From contig NZ_FOIR01000006.1 in NCBI RefSeq assembly GCF_900111145.1, positions 62,001-126,000 of the forward strand: a DNA stretch of 64,000 bases, in the 5' to 3' direction. The position numbers were made by a program, and so were the translations under genes. Below the pieces are notes generated by a model. That model made no database searches. It was given only the letters and a program-made list of their open reading frames with translations, and was not told the DNA's origin. Position 1 is the stretch's first letter. Each line of letters opens with the position of its first letter. This document shows, piece after piece, positions 1 through 7,972 of this stretch. Source of the stretch: Roseivirga pacifica (GTDB lineage Bacteria > Bacteroidota > Bacteroidia > Cytophagales > Cyclobacteriaceae).

Positions 1-1527
1 AAATCTGTGGAGCTCAAAGACTTGAAGTCGTACAATGGCGATCCATTGGTATTGACTTCTGCGGAAAACAGTGCACAGCAATTGATTGTACCGACAGTAA
101 AAGGTAACATCGACCTTTCTGAGTTGTACTTTACCACCTCAGCTTCATCTACTACTATTAGCGAAGAGGGTACTACACAAGTAGTTTACACCCTTAACAC
201 TACAGATGGCGGAAGCATTGAGTTTGTATATAACATTACGGCCAACAAGTACGACTTGGGCTATAAAGTGCGATTCAACGGTTTAAGCAATAGCATTATT
301 GGTGATGAAGTAACCCTTAAGTGGTCGAAGGCCATGAAGCGTTATGAGAAAAACCTTGAGGATGCACGCACCAAAACCACCATTAGCTACTACACGGTTG
401 CCGAAGATTTTGAAGAGCTAAAGGCTACTTCTAAAGATCCTCAGACTGAAACAGTGGCAGAGCCAGTTCGTTGGGCCAGCTTTAACCAAAAGTTCTTTAA
501 TGCCGGTATTATTGCCGAAAAAGGCTTTAAGGCTGTAACCATGAACACAGCCATACCTGTTACAGATACAACCATTGTTAAGGCCGGAACAATTGATGCT
601 AAAATTAGCACTGCCGACCTTTATGAAGGTGCAGACTTCACCTACGTTTATACGCCTAAAAAGTACCGTACGCTAAAGAAAATCGGTTACGATTATCAGG
701 AGAACGTGTACATGGGATACGCGCTAGTAAGCTGGGTAAACAAGCTGATTATTGCACCATTATTCACCTTCCTAGAAAAACACATTGGCAACTACGGTAT
801 CATTATCATGATCATCGTGTTTGTAGTTAAGTTGGTATTATTCCCGCTTACGCGAAAGTCTTACCTCTCTATGGCTAAGATGAAGGTGCTTAAACCTGAG
901 CTTGACAAGATTAAGGAAAAGGTTGGTGACGACATGCAGAAGCAGCAGCAAGAGCAAATGAAGCTCTACCGCGAAATGGGCGTAAACCCACTCAGCGGTT
1001 GTTTGCCAATGGTATTACAAATGCCAATTCTGTTCGCCATGTTCTTTTTCTTCCCTAACTCTATCGAGTTAAGACAAGAAAGTTTCCTTTGGGCGACTGA
1101 CCTTTCGAGCTACGATGTGTTGTTCAACTTAGGCTTTACCATTCCTTTCTATGGTTCACACGTAAGTGGTTTCACATTACTAATGACCATCTCTACCCTA
1201 CTTTACACATGGTCTAACAACCAAGTAAGTACGGTGCAGGGACCAATGAAATCTATTGGTTATGTAATGCCAATCATTTTCATGTTTGTACTGAATAGCT
1301 ACTCTGCTGGACTTAGCTTCTACTACTTTGTATCTAACCTGGTAACCTTCGGTCAGCAAACATTAATTAGAAGGTTTGTAGACGATGAAAAGATCAGAGC
1401 TAAACTGGAAGAGAACAAGAAAAACAGCGGCAGCAAAAAGAAGTCTAAATTTCAGCAAAGACTGGAAGAGGCCATGAAAGCGAGCCAAGAAGCACAACGC
1501 CAAAAACAAGGCAAAGGCAAAAAGTAA
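1..1527 (+). CDS. yidC: Membrane protein insertase YidC, 3' part (5' end outside window)
   Basis: YidC/Oxa1-family insertase of the inner membrane, which places membrane proteins with or without the Sec translocon. The frame is open from base 1 (K-S-V-E-L before the first possible GTG), so the start lies outside the window. The first ~220 residues seen are the beta-rich periplasmic domain typical of Gram-negative YidC. After YDYQENVYMGYALVSWVN come the conserved Oxa1 core helices, with the cytoplasmic hairpin (MAKMKVLKPELDKIKEKV) and the MGVNPLSGCLPMVLQMPILF segment. The tail is Lys/Gln-rich, as is usual for ribosome-contacting YidC tails. A strong terminator follows. Function is secure; only the length is unknown. 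Confidence 0.96.
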   Translation, partial: KSVELKDLKSYNGDPLVLTSAENSAQQLIVPTVKGNIDLSELYFTTSASSTTISEEGTTQVVYTLNTTDGGSIEFVYNITANKYDLGYKVRFNGLSNSIIGDEVTLKWSKAMKRYEKNLEDARTKTTISYYTVAEDFEELKATSKDPQTETVAEPVRWASFNQKFFNAGIIAEKGFKAVTMNTAIPVTDTTIVKAGTIDAKISTADLYEGADFTYVYTPKKYRTLKKIGYDYQENVYMGYALVSWVNKLIIAPLFTFLEKHIGNYGIIIMIIVFVVKLVLFPLTRKSYLSMAKMKVLKPELDKIKEKVGDDMQKQQQEQMKLYREMGVNPLSGCLPMVLQMPILFAMFFFFPNSIELRQESFLWATDLSSYDVLFNLGFTIPFYGSHVSGFTLLMTISTLLYTWSNNQVSTVQGPMKSIGYVMPIIFMFVLNSYSAGLSFYYFVSNLVTFGQQTLIRRFVDDEKIRAKLEENKKNSGSKKKSKFQQRLEEAMKASQEAQRQKQGKGKK

Positions 1528-1547
1528 GGTTCTGTTAAAAACATTAT

Positions 1548-1580
1548 AAAGGGAAGTTCAGCAATGGACTTCCCTTTTTT
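1548..1580 (+). terminator. Rho-independent terminator after yidC
   Basis: The arms AAAGGGAAGT and ACTTCCCTTT pair perfectly around a 10-base loop, and the 3' arm runs into six T. It sits about 20 bases after the yidC stop and separates yidC from the next gene. Confidence 0.88.
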
Positions 1581-1611
1581 ATTATATTGAATATCAATAC
1601 ACTAACACACA

Positions 1612-2718
1612 ATGCACACCCACTCCAATAAATCTAGCGAAAATAAAAGCCAGGCGGCTGCAAATGCTTCTCCAGTCCAACAAAAGGAGCAAGGCTCTTT
1701 TCAGTTTGAGGACAACAGGCCCGAAGCTGCTGCTCAGCTTAAATTGAAGGAAGCAAAGGCTTCTAACCCATCGATTGTTCAGAAACTGGCATTCAGCAAA
1801 TCAAACAAAGACCTCAGCGTTCCGCAAGACTATTATGATAAGACAATACCAGGCATCACTCCCAAGCACCCGATTGTCAGTAAACTGCCGCAAGATAGCC
1901 AGAGCAGTGTTTCGGTTAAAAAATTATACGAAAGCCAGCAAACTAAAGCAGCATTTCTAAACATGGCAAAGCAAGGATTAATGCTATCGGATACCATTAA
2001 TACCATAAGCCCTAAATCCAATAGCAGTGGGTTAAATCAGGCTACTAACGGTTCGAACGATGGTGAGATAAGAAATGCATTGAAGGATTCCTTTCTCAGT
2101 TATAGAAAGGTTTTGGAAGTTAATAGCGGACAATCGTTCTATACTTCCGATGGCGTTCAAAGCGCAAGCCATTTAGGTCTACTCCCATCAGACTATATTC
2201 CTGAAGCAGATGATTTGGTTGGTAGTGAAGGAAAAAATATACGGACACAAAAAGATACACAACAAAGGCCTTGGTGGGGCTATGCTTGTCGATTAATTGC
2301 TCTAGCTAAGTGCGACACAAGTTTTACAAAAACGAAAGCCCTAACCTCGACTCAACAAATTGCAAACTTAAAGGCGGCAGTTCAAGCCCTGCACGACCAT
2401 TACTACAACACCAGCAGTAAAGTCATGTATGACGATTCATCCTCTAGTACATCAATTTATAAAGACTGGGGGTATAGTCTGAAGTTTGTGGGGCCATCAT
2501 CTCTAAACAATCTACCATTAAAAACAGAGCTTTCGTCCGGTGAATATATATTCGACATAACTGGCCATAGCGTAAGAGTAACTGTGAATAAAGATATCAC
2601 GAAAGGTACTGCACTAACAGACGATAAACTAGATGAGTATTTTACATTTGATTCTGACCATGAAAACTACTCCGATGATGAAAAGACGAAGAAGGTACAT
2701 TACATATGGAGTAAGTAA
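1612..2718 (+). CDS. Candidate eCIS cargo protein with FQFEDNRPE tag and possible cysteine-protease domain
   Basis: 368 residues without signal peptide or membrane segment. The N-terminus (MHTHSNKSSENKSQAAAN, then FQFEDNRPEAAAQ at residues 30-42) is low-complexity and nearly the same as in the next gene. From memory, this FQF-DNRPEA-AQ motif recurs in Bacteroidota at the N-termini of DUF4157 proteins and other proteins linked to contractile injection systems. The rest is not a family I recognise. The C-terminal part has WWGYAC (Cys226), EYIFDITGHSVRV (His319) and YFTFDSD (Asp347), an order and local context reminiscent of papain-like C58/YopT proteases; this is inference. It lies about 10 kb upstream of the eCIS run. 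ATG 1612 is supported by the matching MHTH start of the neighbour. Confidence 0.72.
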   Translation: MHTHSNKSSENKSQAAANASPVQQKEQGSFQFEDNRPEAAAQLKLKEAKASNPSIVQKLAFSKSNKDLSVPQDYYDKTIPGITPKHPIVSKLPQDSQSSVSVKKLYESQQTKAAFLNMAKQGLMLSDTINTISPKSNSSGLNQATNGSNDGEIRNALKDSFLSYRKVLEVNSGQSFYTSDGVQSASHLGLLPSDYIPEADDLVGSEGKNIRTQKDTQQRPWWGYACRLIALAKCDTSFTKTKALTSTQQIANLKAAVQALHDHYYNTSSKVMYDDSSSSTSIYKDWGYSLKFVGPSSLNNLPLKTELSSGEYIFDITGHSVRVTVNKDITKGTALTDDKLDEYFTFDSDHENYSDDEKTKKVHYIWSK

Positions 2719-2774
2719 CCAATCATTCGTACCTACATCAATTCTGGAGATTGAATAACCATAAACTGAACAAT

Positions 2775-3437
2775 ATGCACACCCACACCAATAAATCGAA
2801 AGAAAGTAAAAGCCAAGCAGCCGCAAACAGTCCAGTTCAGCAAAGTGCGCATGGCACTTTTCAGTTTGAGGATAATAGGCCAGAGACTGTAGCGCAAAGG
2901 AGATTAAGTAAGGTTGCTAAAACTAATGGACAATCATCTCAACTAAAGAGTTTACAGGTTAAGCAAAGTAAAAGCAGCCCAATTCAACGACTTGAAAGTG
3001 GTGATGATTATTCACACAAAAAACTAGGTAAAGAAGCCGTAGAAAATAGTTGGTGGGAAAAAGATAGCGGAGAATTTTTAGCCCCTCCGGAAATTACAGA
3101 TGACTACGATGAAGATACTTATCAATACGAAATGCATTACCATCAATACAGTGGAGAGTTAGAAAAAAGTGATGACGAAGTATCAATATCTGGTCACGGA
3201 GTTTGGGCTAAAAGCGATAATAAGAGCAGAAGACAGAAATATAATATAACCTCTAAAAAGAATGGAGGCGGACATTGGTATATAGACGAAAGCAGTGCTT
3301 TAGGAGACCAAGAGCTAGGCTTTGAAGCTGACAAAAACCCTGACGCTAAAGGAAAGCTATTGGGAGCCTTTGGAGCGTTGAAAGAAATTTTTAAAGACAC
3401 AATGAACTCAGATGGTGATGATTCGGATGATGATTAG
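2775..3437 (+). CDS. Second candidate eCIS cargo protein with the same N-terminal tag
   Basis: 220 residues, cytoplasmic-looking. I start it at ATG 2775, giving MHTHTNKSKESKSQAAAN, because this aligns residue for residue with the upstream protein; an in-frame TTG eight codons earlier is less likely. FQFEDNRPETVAQRRL is at residues 29-44. The body is rich in charged and aromatic residues (HYHQYSGELE, GGGHWYID) and matches no family I know. The tail ends in a run of Asp with Ser/Gly. The gap to the upstream gene is 56 bases and both are probably co-transcribed. Conservation of the tag with divergence of the body suggests a sorting signal on two different payloads; the function of the body is unknown. 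Confidence 0.7.
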   Translation: MHTHTNKSKESKSQAAANSPVQQSAHGTFQFEDNRPETVAQRRLSKVAKTNGQSSQLKSLQVKQSKSSPIQRLESGDDYSHKKLGKEAVENSWWEKDSGEFLAPPEITDDYDEDTYQYEMHYHQYSGELEKSDDEVSISGHGVWAKSDNKSRRQKYNITSKKNGGGHWYIDESSALGDQELGFEADKNPDAKGKLLGAFGALKEIFKDTMNSDGDDSDDD

Positions 3438-3541
3438 TAATCACCGTCAACCCCAATCGTTTGCCTCACTTTCAAATACTTAGCCTTTATTTCAACTTAC
3501 AGTTTTGGTATATTCAGTGATTACTTCACTCCTCACTGACC

Positions 3542-5866
3542 ATGAACGAAATATCACGTAAAGAATTCATTACCAAAACCAGTCTTTTTGGAGCCTCTCT
3601 TTTTCTTATTAATGGATGTGATATTTGGAGCGAAAGCGAGAACCCCATCGCTGTTGAGCTATCTAAACCCAAAGTAAACGAAGACATTTTTGGCTACATC
3701 AACCGAGTAAATGGCCAAATGGATCTAAAATTGTATCGCCAAATTCTTGGAGCAGCTAACGACTTTAAAGAAGGAGACCTTACCCTTGGCATAGCAGCAA
3801 AAGATGAAGCTTCGCGTGCTTATGCTCGGAAGCTTTTGAGCCAAACCAAACTAAAAAACATTGACGAAAACATCATTTATAAAGATGGTATTCAGGAATT
3901 GATCCATCAGACAACTACGGCAAACAGCGAAATTGAAGACTGGACAATGGGCGAGCTCAAGCAGTTTGTGCTGGAAAAATCCGAAAGCGATATCAAAGCC
4001 ATTATGCCTAGCCTGTCCAGCGATGTTATCGCCTGTCTGGTAAAGCTCATGAGTAATGAAGAGCTAATTGCTGTTGGACAAAAAGTATTCAACCCGCTAC
4101 CGAATAGCCAGATTGGGGAGAAGGGTTATATGAGTGCCCGCATTCAGCCCAACTCTCCCACCGACAATGTAGAAGACATCACTTGGCAGGTATTCAATGC
4201 TTGGTCGTATGGTGTGGGCGACTTGCTTCTAGGAACTAATCCCGTTTCCAGTAACCCAGAGTCTGTTGCTAAAATTGAAGCCGCACTATTCGATATCCTT
4301 ACCACATTCGGACTGGAAGAAACCATGCCCAATTGCGTGCTTTCTCACATCGATATTCAAGCAGAAGTAGAGGAAATACAGCCCGGAACAACAGGCATTT
4401 GGTTTCAGAGTTTAGCAGGAACGGAAAATGCCAATAAGACCTTCGACCTGACCATTAAAAAAATGTTCGACCATGTGAAGCAACGAAACGGTCGTTACGG
4501 ACTTTATGCCGAAACCGGCCAAGGTGCCGACTTTACCAACGGACATGGAGAAGGGTTTGATATGGTTATTCACGAGGCCCGAAAGTATGGTTTTGTACGT
4601 GCTCTGAAAGCAGAAATGGCGGCAGAAAAACCACATAATGAAACGCCTTGGGTATTTGTAAACGATGTGGCTGGCTTTATTGGCCCCGAAGTTTTCAGAA
4701 CCAAAGAGCAACTTGTGCGCTGCTGCTTAGAAGATACCGTTATGGGCAAACTGCATGGCCTTACCATTGGGTTGGACATTTGCTCTACCCTCCACATGGA
4801 CGTAAGTTTGGATGATCTGGCTTGGTGCATTGATGAGGTAATGCCCGCCAACCCCGCCTATCTAATGGCGCTTCCAACCAAAAATGATCCGATGCTCAGC
4901 TATCTCACTACGGGTTTCAATGACCATGTGCGAGTTCGTGAAAAGTTTGGCTACAAAGTGAATGACGCCATGTGGGACTTCTTTATATCTATGGAGATAT
5001 TTGATGAAAAAGGTAAGCCCACGAAGCGCTTTGGTGACCCTACATGGATGTATTACCAATACCGAAAAGCTAAGAATGACAGCCGTAGCCAAGCAGAAAT
5101 ATACGCTGAAGGCAAAGCTGCAATAGCGCAAATTAATGATCGTGGTGTACCAATTGCCGAAGGTTATGGCGAAAACATATGGGACTTAAATGCTGCCTTA
5201 GACGAAAAGATTCACCGACTTTATGAAGACTCCAAAGTAAGCCTTTGGACGGAAATGCCTGAAGCATTTGCCGCGGGAATTCCAGCCGCTACCAATATTA
5301 TTACGGCCTCTAAAGACAGAAAAGACTATGTCTACCACCCAGAATCTGGTGAAAAGCTAACCGAGAAAGCTATTCAAAAACTTGAGGCAATAAGTGCTAA
5401 ATGGCAAAGCAGTCCCGATGTTCAAATTGTAATTTCGGATGGACTGAATGCGCGGGCTTTGATGGATGAAGGCCACCTAACACCCTTTCTCCAAGGGCTA
5501 AAGGCAAGCCTAACAGAAAGTGGTTATAACCTAAGTGATGAGAATATTGTAATTCGCCACGGACGGGTGCGTGCAGGTTACAAATGTGGAGAGGTGCTTT
5601 TTGGTGCTTCAGCCAATACCAATGAAACCAAAGGCATTATCCATATTATCGGGGAGCGCCCTGGTTCTGGTCACCATAACTTTTCCGCTTACCTTACCGC
5701 TGCAACTGTTGCCACATGGAAGAAAACCGGTACTGTCGACCATAACATCTCTCGCGTGGTTTCGGGGATCTCTGACACCTCGCTCACCCCTGAACAAGCG
5801 GTAATCGATACAGTGAAAAACTTCAATGAACTTTACCTCAGCACTAAACTTTTAAGCCCGAGTTGA
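3542..5866 (+). CDS. eutBC: Ethanolamine ammonia-lyase, EutB and EutC fused, with export signal
   Basis: 774 residues. Ethanolamine ammonia-lyase is a coenzyme-B12 enzyme that converts ethanolamine to acetaldehyde and ammonia. Residues ~125-500 are EutB-like and keep the known active-site positions: RIQPNSPTDN (Arg, Gln), GTNPVSS (Asn), YAETGQGAD (Glu) and GLDICSTLHM (Asp). Residues ~610-760 are EutC-like (SDGLNARALMDEGHL, HGRVRAGYKCGEVLFG, IHIIGERPGSGHHNF). The subunits are normally separate genes; here they form one chain. The N-terminus reads SRKEFITK, a hydrophobic stretch, then LINGC (Cys26), which looks like a Tat-like lipoprotein signal, whereas the family is cytosolic or in microcompartments. 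No eutA reactivase, eutE or shell gene is nearby. Catalytic identity is strong; export is inference. Confidence 0.9.
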   Translation: MNEISRKEFITKTSLFGASLFLINGCDIWSESENPIAVELSKPKVNEDIFGYINRVNGQMDLKLYRQILGAANDFKEGDLTLGIAAKDEASRAYARKLLSQTKLKNIDENIIYKDGIQELIHQTTTANSEIEDWTMGELKQFVLEKSESDIKAIMPSLSSDVIACLVKLMSNEELIAVGQKVFNPLPNSQIGEKGYMSARIQPNSPTDNVEDITWQVFNAWSYGVGDLLLGTNPVSSNPESVAKIEAALFDILTTFGLEETMPNCVLSHIDIQAEVEEIQPGTTGIWFQSLAGTENANKTFDLTIKKMFDHVKQRNGRYGLYAETGQGADFTNGHGEGFDMVIHEARKYGFVRALKAEMAAEKPHNETPWVFVNDVAGFIGPEVFRTKEQLVRCCLEDTVMGKLHGLTIGLDICSTLHMDVSLDDLAWCIDEVMPANPAYLMALPTKNDPMLSYLTTGFNDHVRVREKFGYKVNDAMWDFFISMEIFDEKGKPTKRFGDPTWMYYQYRKAKNDSRSQAEIYAEGKAAIAQINDRGVPIAEGYGENIWDLNAALDEKIHRLYEDSKVSLWTEMPEAFAAGIPAATNIITASKDRKDYVYHPESGEKLTEKAIQKLEAISAKWQSSPDVQIVISDGLNARALMDEGHLTPFLQGLKASLTESGYNLSDENIVIRHGRVRAGYKCGEVLFGASANTNETKGIIHIIGERPGSGHHNFSAYLTAATVATWKKTGTVDHNISRVVSGISDTSLTPEQAVIDTVKNFNELYLSTKLLSPS

Positions 5867-5941
5867 TTCCAACAATCAGTATTCAGAAGGAAAAGCGGTA
5901 CAATTTTAGTATCTATATACTCGCAATTCACTTCGCCTTAT

Positions 5942-6634
5942 ATGAAATACTTACTTCCGCTGCTTGTTGTAATCTTGACCTTTTCCTGCCAAACGAATAC
6001 CAACAAACAAGTAGATCAAAACTCTACTTCTGCACCTGAAACGACAAGTCTTAGATACCAAACCGACACCCTATTAAATACACAGGACTATTTGATCTTA
6101 GGCAACACTTCGAGCGAAGTGGAAGTCATCAAGACAAATCAGATACGCGATTATTCAGGCTATGAAGTATTGGCAGAATATGAGGATGACTTGATTATAG
6201 GTAAGGCGGTTTCAAGAGATCAGCTTTCGCTTTTCAGAAAGTTTAACCCTACCGCAAATTTCAAAGACTACCCAGTGGAAGTTTATCACGGTGCATTAGC
6301 CGAACCGGACTTTTCTACTGCTCCAGATGCCAAGGCATTTGAATCACGCATAAAAGACGCCTGTAACAATGGGATCAACTTTGCCGGCCATTACACACTT
6401 GTTATTTGGGGCTGTGGTGCGCCTTGCCAAACAGGTGTTGTGGTAAACCGAAAAACGGGCGAAATTATTGAAGGCTACCAAACATCTCTTGGCTCCGATT
6501 TCAGAAAAGACAGCAAACTGATTATTATGAACTCCGCAGCTATAGACCCAAACACCAACCTTATAGAAATATGCAGCTACTGCACTGTAAGTGAAGAGGT
6601 TTGGACAGGGAAAGAATTCAATACAATAAACTAG
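5942..6634 (+). CDS. Predicted lipoprotein of unknown function
   Basis: 230 residues. The N-terminus MKYLLPLLVVILTFSC is a lipoprotein signal with lipid-accepting Cys16, followed by a polar Asn/Thr-rich linker. The conserved-looking core is GHYTLVIWGCGAPCQTGV and, near the end, EICSYCTVSEEVW; four Cys in CG-PC and C--C arrangements suggest disulfides in the envelope. I recognise no catalytic family. It follows the EutBC fusion by 75 bases on the same strand, so joint transcription is possible but not shown. Confidence 0.8.
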   Translation: MKYLLPLLVVILTFSCQTNTNKQVDQNSTSAPETTSLRYQTDTLLNTQDYLILGNTSSEVEVIKTNQIRDYSGYEVLAEYEDDLIIGKAVSRDQLSLFRKFNPTANFKDYPVEVYHGALAEPDFSTAPDAKAFESRIKDACNNGINFAGHYTLVIWGCGAPCQTGVVVNRKTGEIIEGYQTSLGSDFRKDSKLIIMNSAAIDPNTNLIEICSYCTVSEEVWTGKEFNTIN

Positions 6635-6639
6635 AAACA

Positions 6640-7173
6640 ATGGCTGGACATGTGAGCAGAACCGGAGCTATGATCCTAATATCAATGCTTCAGTTTTCAG
6701 TTCTAATTACTGAGGCATACGGTCAAAATGAAGTCATTAATAAGATCAGAAGTCTTTATAATATCTCACAAAAGGATAAACCAAATTACACCAAAACCAC
6801 ACTGGATGGTTTTTATGAATCAACTGAAGGACAACAAGTAATCGCCTATAAGGATAATAAAGAGGTTTGCTTAATAGAAGTAATTACATTCGGACACACG
6901 GGTAAAAGTGAAGAACAATACTACTTCAATAATGGTAAATTGTATTTTGCATTTACCAAAAGTCACAACTATAACACGCCTATTTCCCTACCCAGTTACG
7001 ACTCCACAAAAACTAGCATCAATGAGCACAGGTATTACTTTTGGGAGAATAAAATGATACGCTATACACTACCAAACGGCACTCAAATGAATATCAACTC
7101 ATCAGAATTTGCTAACATTGAAGAAGACGTACTAGATAATGCAGTGAAGATATTGAAGCGGTTTGAAAAATAG
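6640..7173 (+). CDS. Secreted or periplasmic protein of unknown function
   Basis: 177 residues from ATG 6640, which is six bases after the upstream stop; a TTG 13 codons earlier would overlap the upstream gene and is less likely. Residues ~10-28 are hydrophobic and end in TEAYGQ, a plausible signal-peptidase I site. The mature part has many Tyr, Lys and Asn and a GKSEEQYYFNNGKLYFAF segment suggesting a beta-sheet protein. No known family is recognised. It is probably translated with the lipoprotein just upstream. Confidence 0.72.
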   Translation: MAGHVSRTGAMILISMLQFSVLITEAYGQNEVINKIRSLYNISQKDKPNYTKTTLDGFYESTEGQQVIAYKDNKEVCLIEVITFGHTGKSEEQYYFNNGKLYFAFTKSHNYNTPISLPSYDSTKTSINEHRYYFWENKMIRYTLPNGTQMNINSSEFANIEEDVLDNAVKILKRFEK

Positions 7174-7249
7174 CTTGATCTCGCCATTCACCCCTATCAA
7201 CTCAAAAAATGACCAATAAGAAGAAGTTTATAAACCACAATAAGAAGCC

Positions 7250-7885
7250 ATGAAATCATTTCTAGGTGCACTTTTCTCGGTTCTAATATTATCGAATTGC
7301 TATTCCCAAACGAATGAGTACGTCAATTGCTGGAAAAAAGCTTATCAATCGGATTTCAACTTTTTAGAAGAACTTGACAACTTAGAAAGACAACTACTAT
7401 CATTAAAAATCCTTAAAGGCACTTCAGAATGGGATTATAAAAATCTTTCGGAAGATTTATCTAACAGGAAAGTTGATGAACAAAAACTCAAACAAATACC
7501 TATTCCCAAATTCATTTCAAAACGGCCCTACCTAGAATGCAACGGACAAACCTACGACCCATTTAAGGACAAGGAAACACTAAAGTATGGCCTACTTTTT
7601 TCATTATATTTATTGCGAGCTTCTGAGCAAGCAAAAATTCACATAGAAGTCTCTGAAAATGACCAAATACGATTAAACTCAAAGACAATAAGTCTAACAG
7701 AGCTCAAAAATGAGTTATTAAAGAGTTTAGAGGAATTACGGCAGAATGAAATTCCATTTGATGAAATTGTAATTTCATTAGAAGTTGCTCCTGAAGTAAA
7801 AATGGGAAAGGTAATTGATATCCAGCAAATTATCAGAGAGCTAAACCTAAAAAACATCCTATACTCTACATCAAACGTAGGGTAA
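7250..7885 (+). CDS. Secreted protein of unknown function
   Basis: 211 residues. MKSFLGALFSVLILSNCYSQ is a signal peptide; a lipoprotein reading at Cys17 (LSNC) is possible. The body is charged and largely helical (LDNLERQLLSLKIL, LTELKNELLKSLEELRQNEIPFDEIVISLE). The segment around IHIEVSENDQIRLNSKTISLTEL, with a regular spacing of hydrophobics and a closing strand, resembles the periplasmic fold of ExbD/TolR-type proteins, but there is no matching membrane-helix arrangement, so I leave it unassigned. It is followed by a convergent gene. Confidence 0.72.
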   Translation: MKSFLGALFSVLILSNCYSQTNEYVNCWKKAYQSDFNFLEELDNLERQLLSLKILKGTSEWDYKNLSEDLSNRKVDEQKLKQIPIPKFISKRPYLECNGQTYDPFKDKETLKYGLLFSLYLLRASEQAKIHIEVSENDQIRLNSKTISLTELKNELLKSLEELRQNEIPFDEIVISLEVAPEVKMGKVIDIQQIIRELNLKNILYSTSNVG

Positions 7886-7972
7886 TAGCTATTAAAACTT
7901 AGTCTTCAGAGTACATCCTTTATTACTTATAATTAGTATTTCACAAAGCATGAATACATTGACAACTAAGAA

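Noticed and set aside
4412-5131. Minus-strand open frames inside the EutBC gene
   Set aside because: Shadows of a strongly conserved enzyme on the opposite strand, without starts, signals or similarity.
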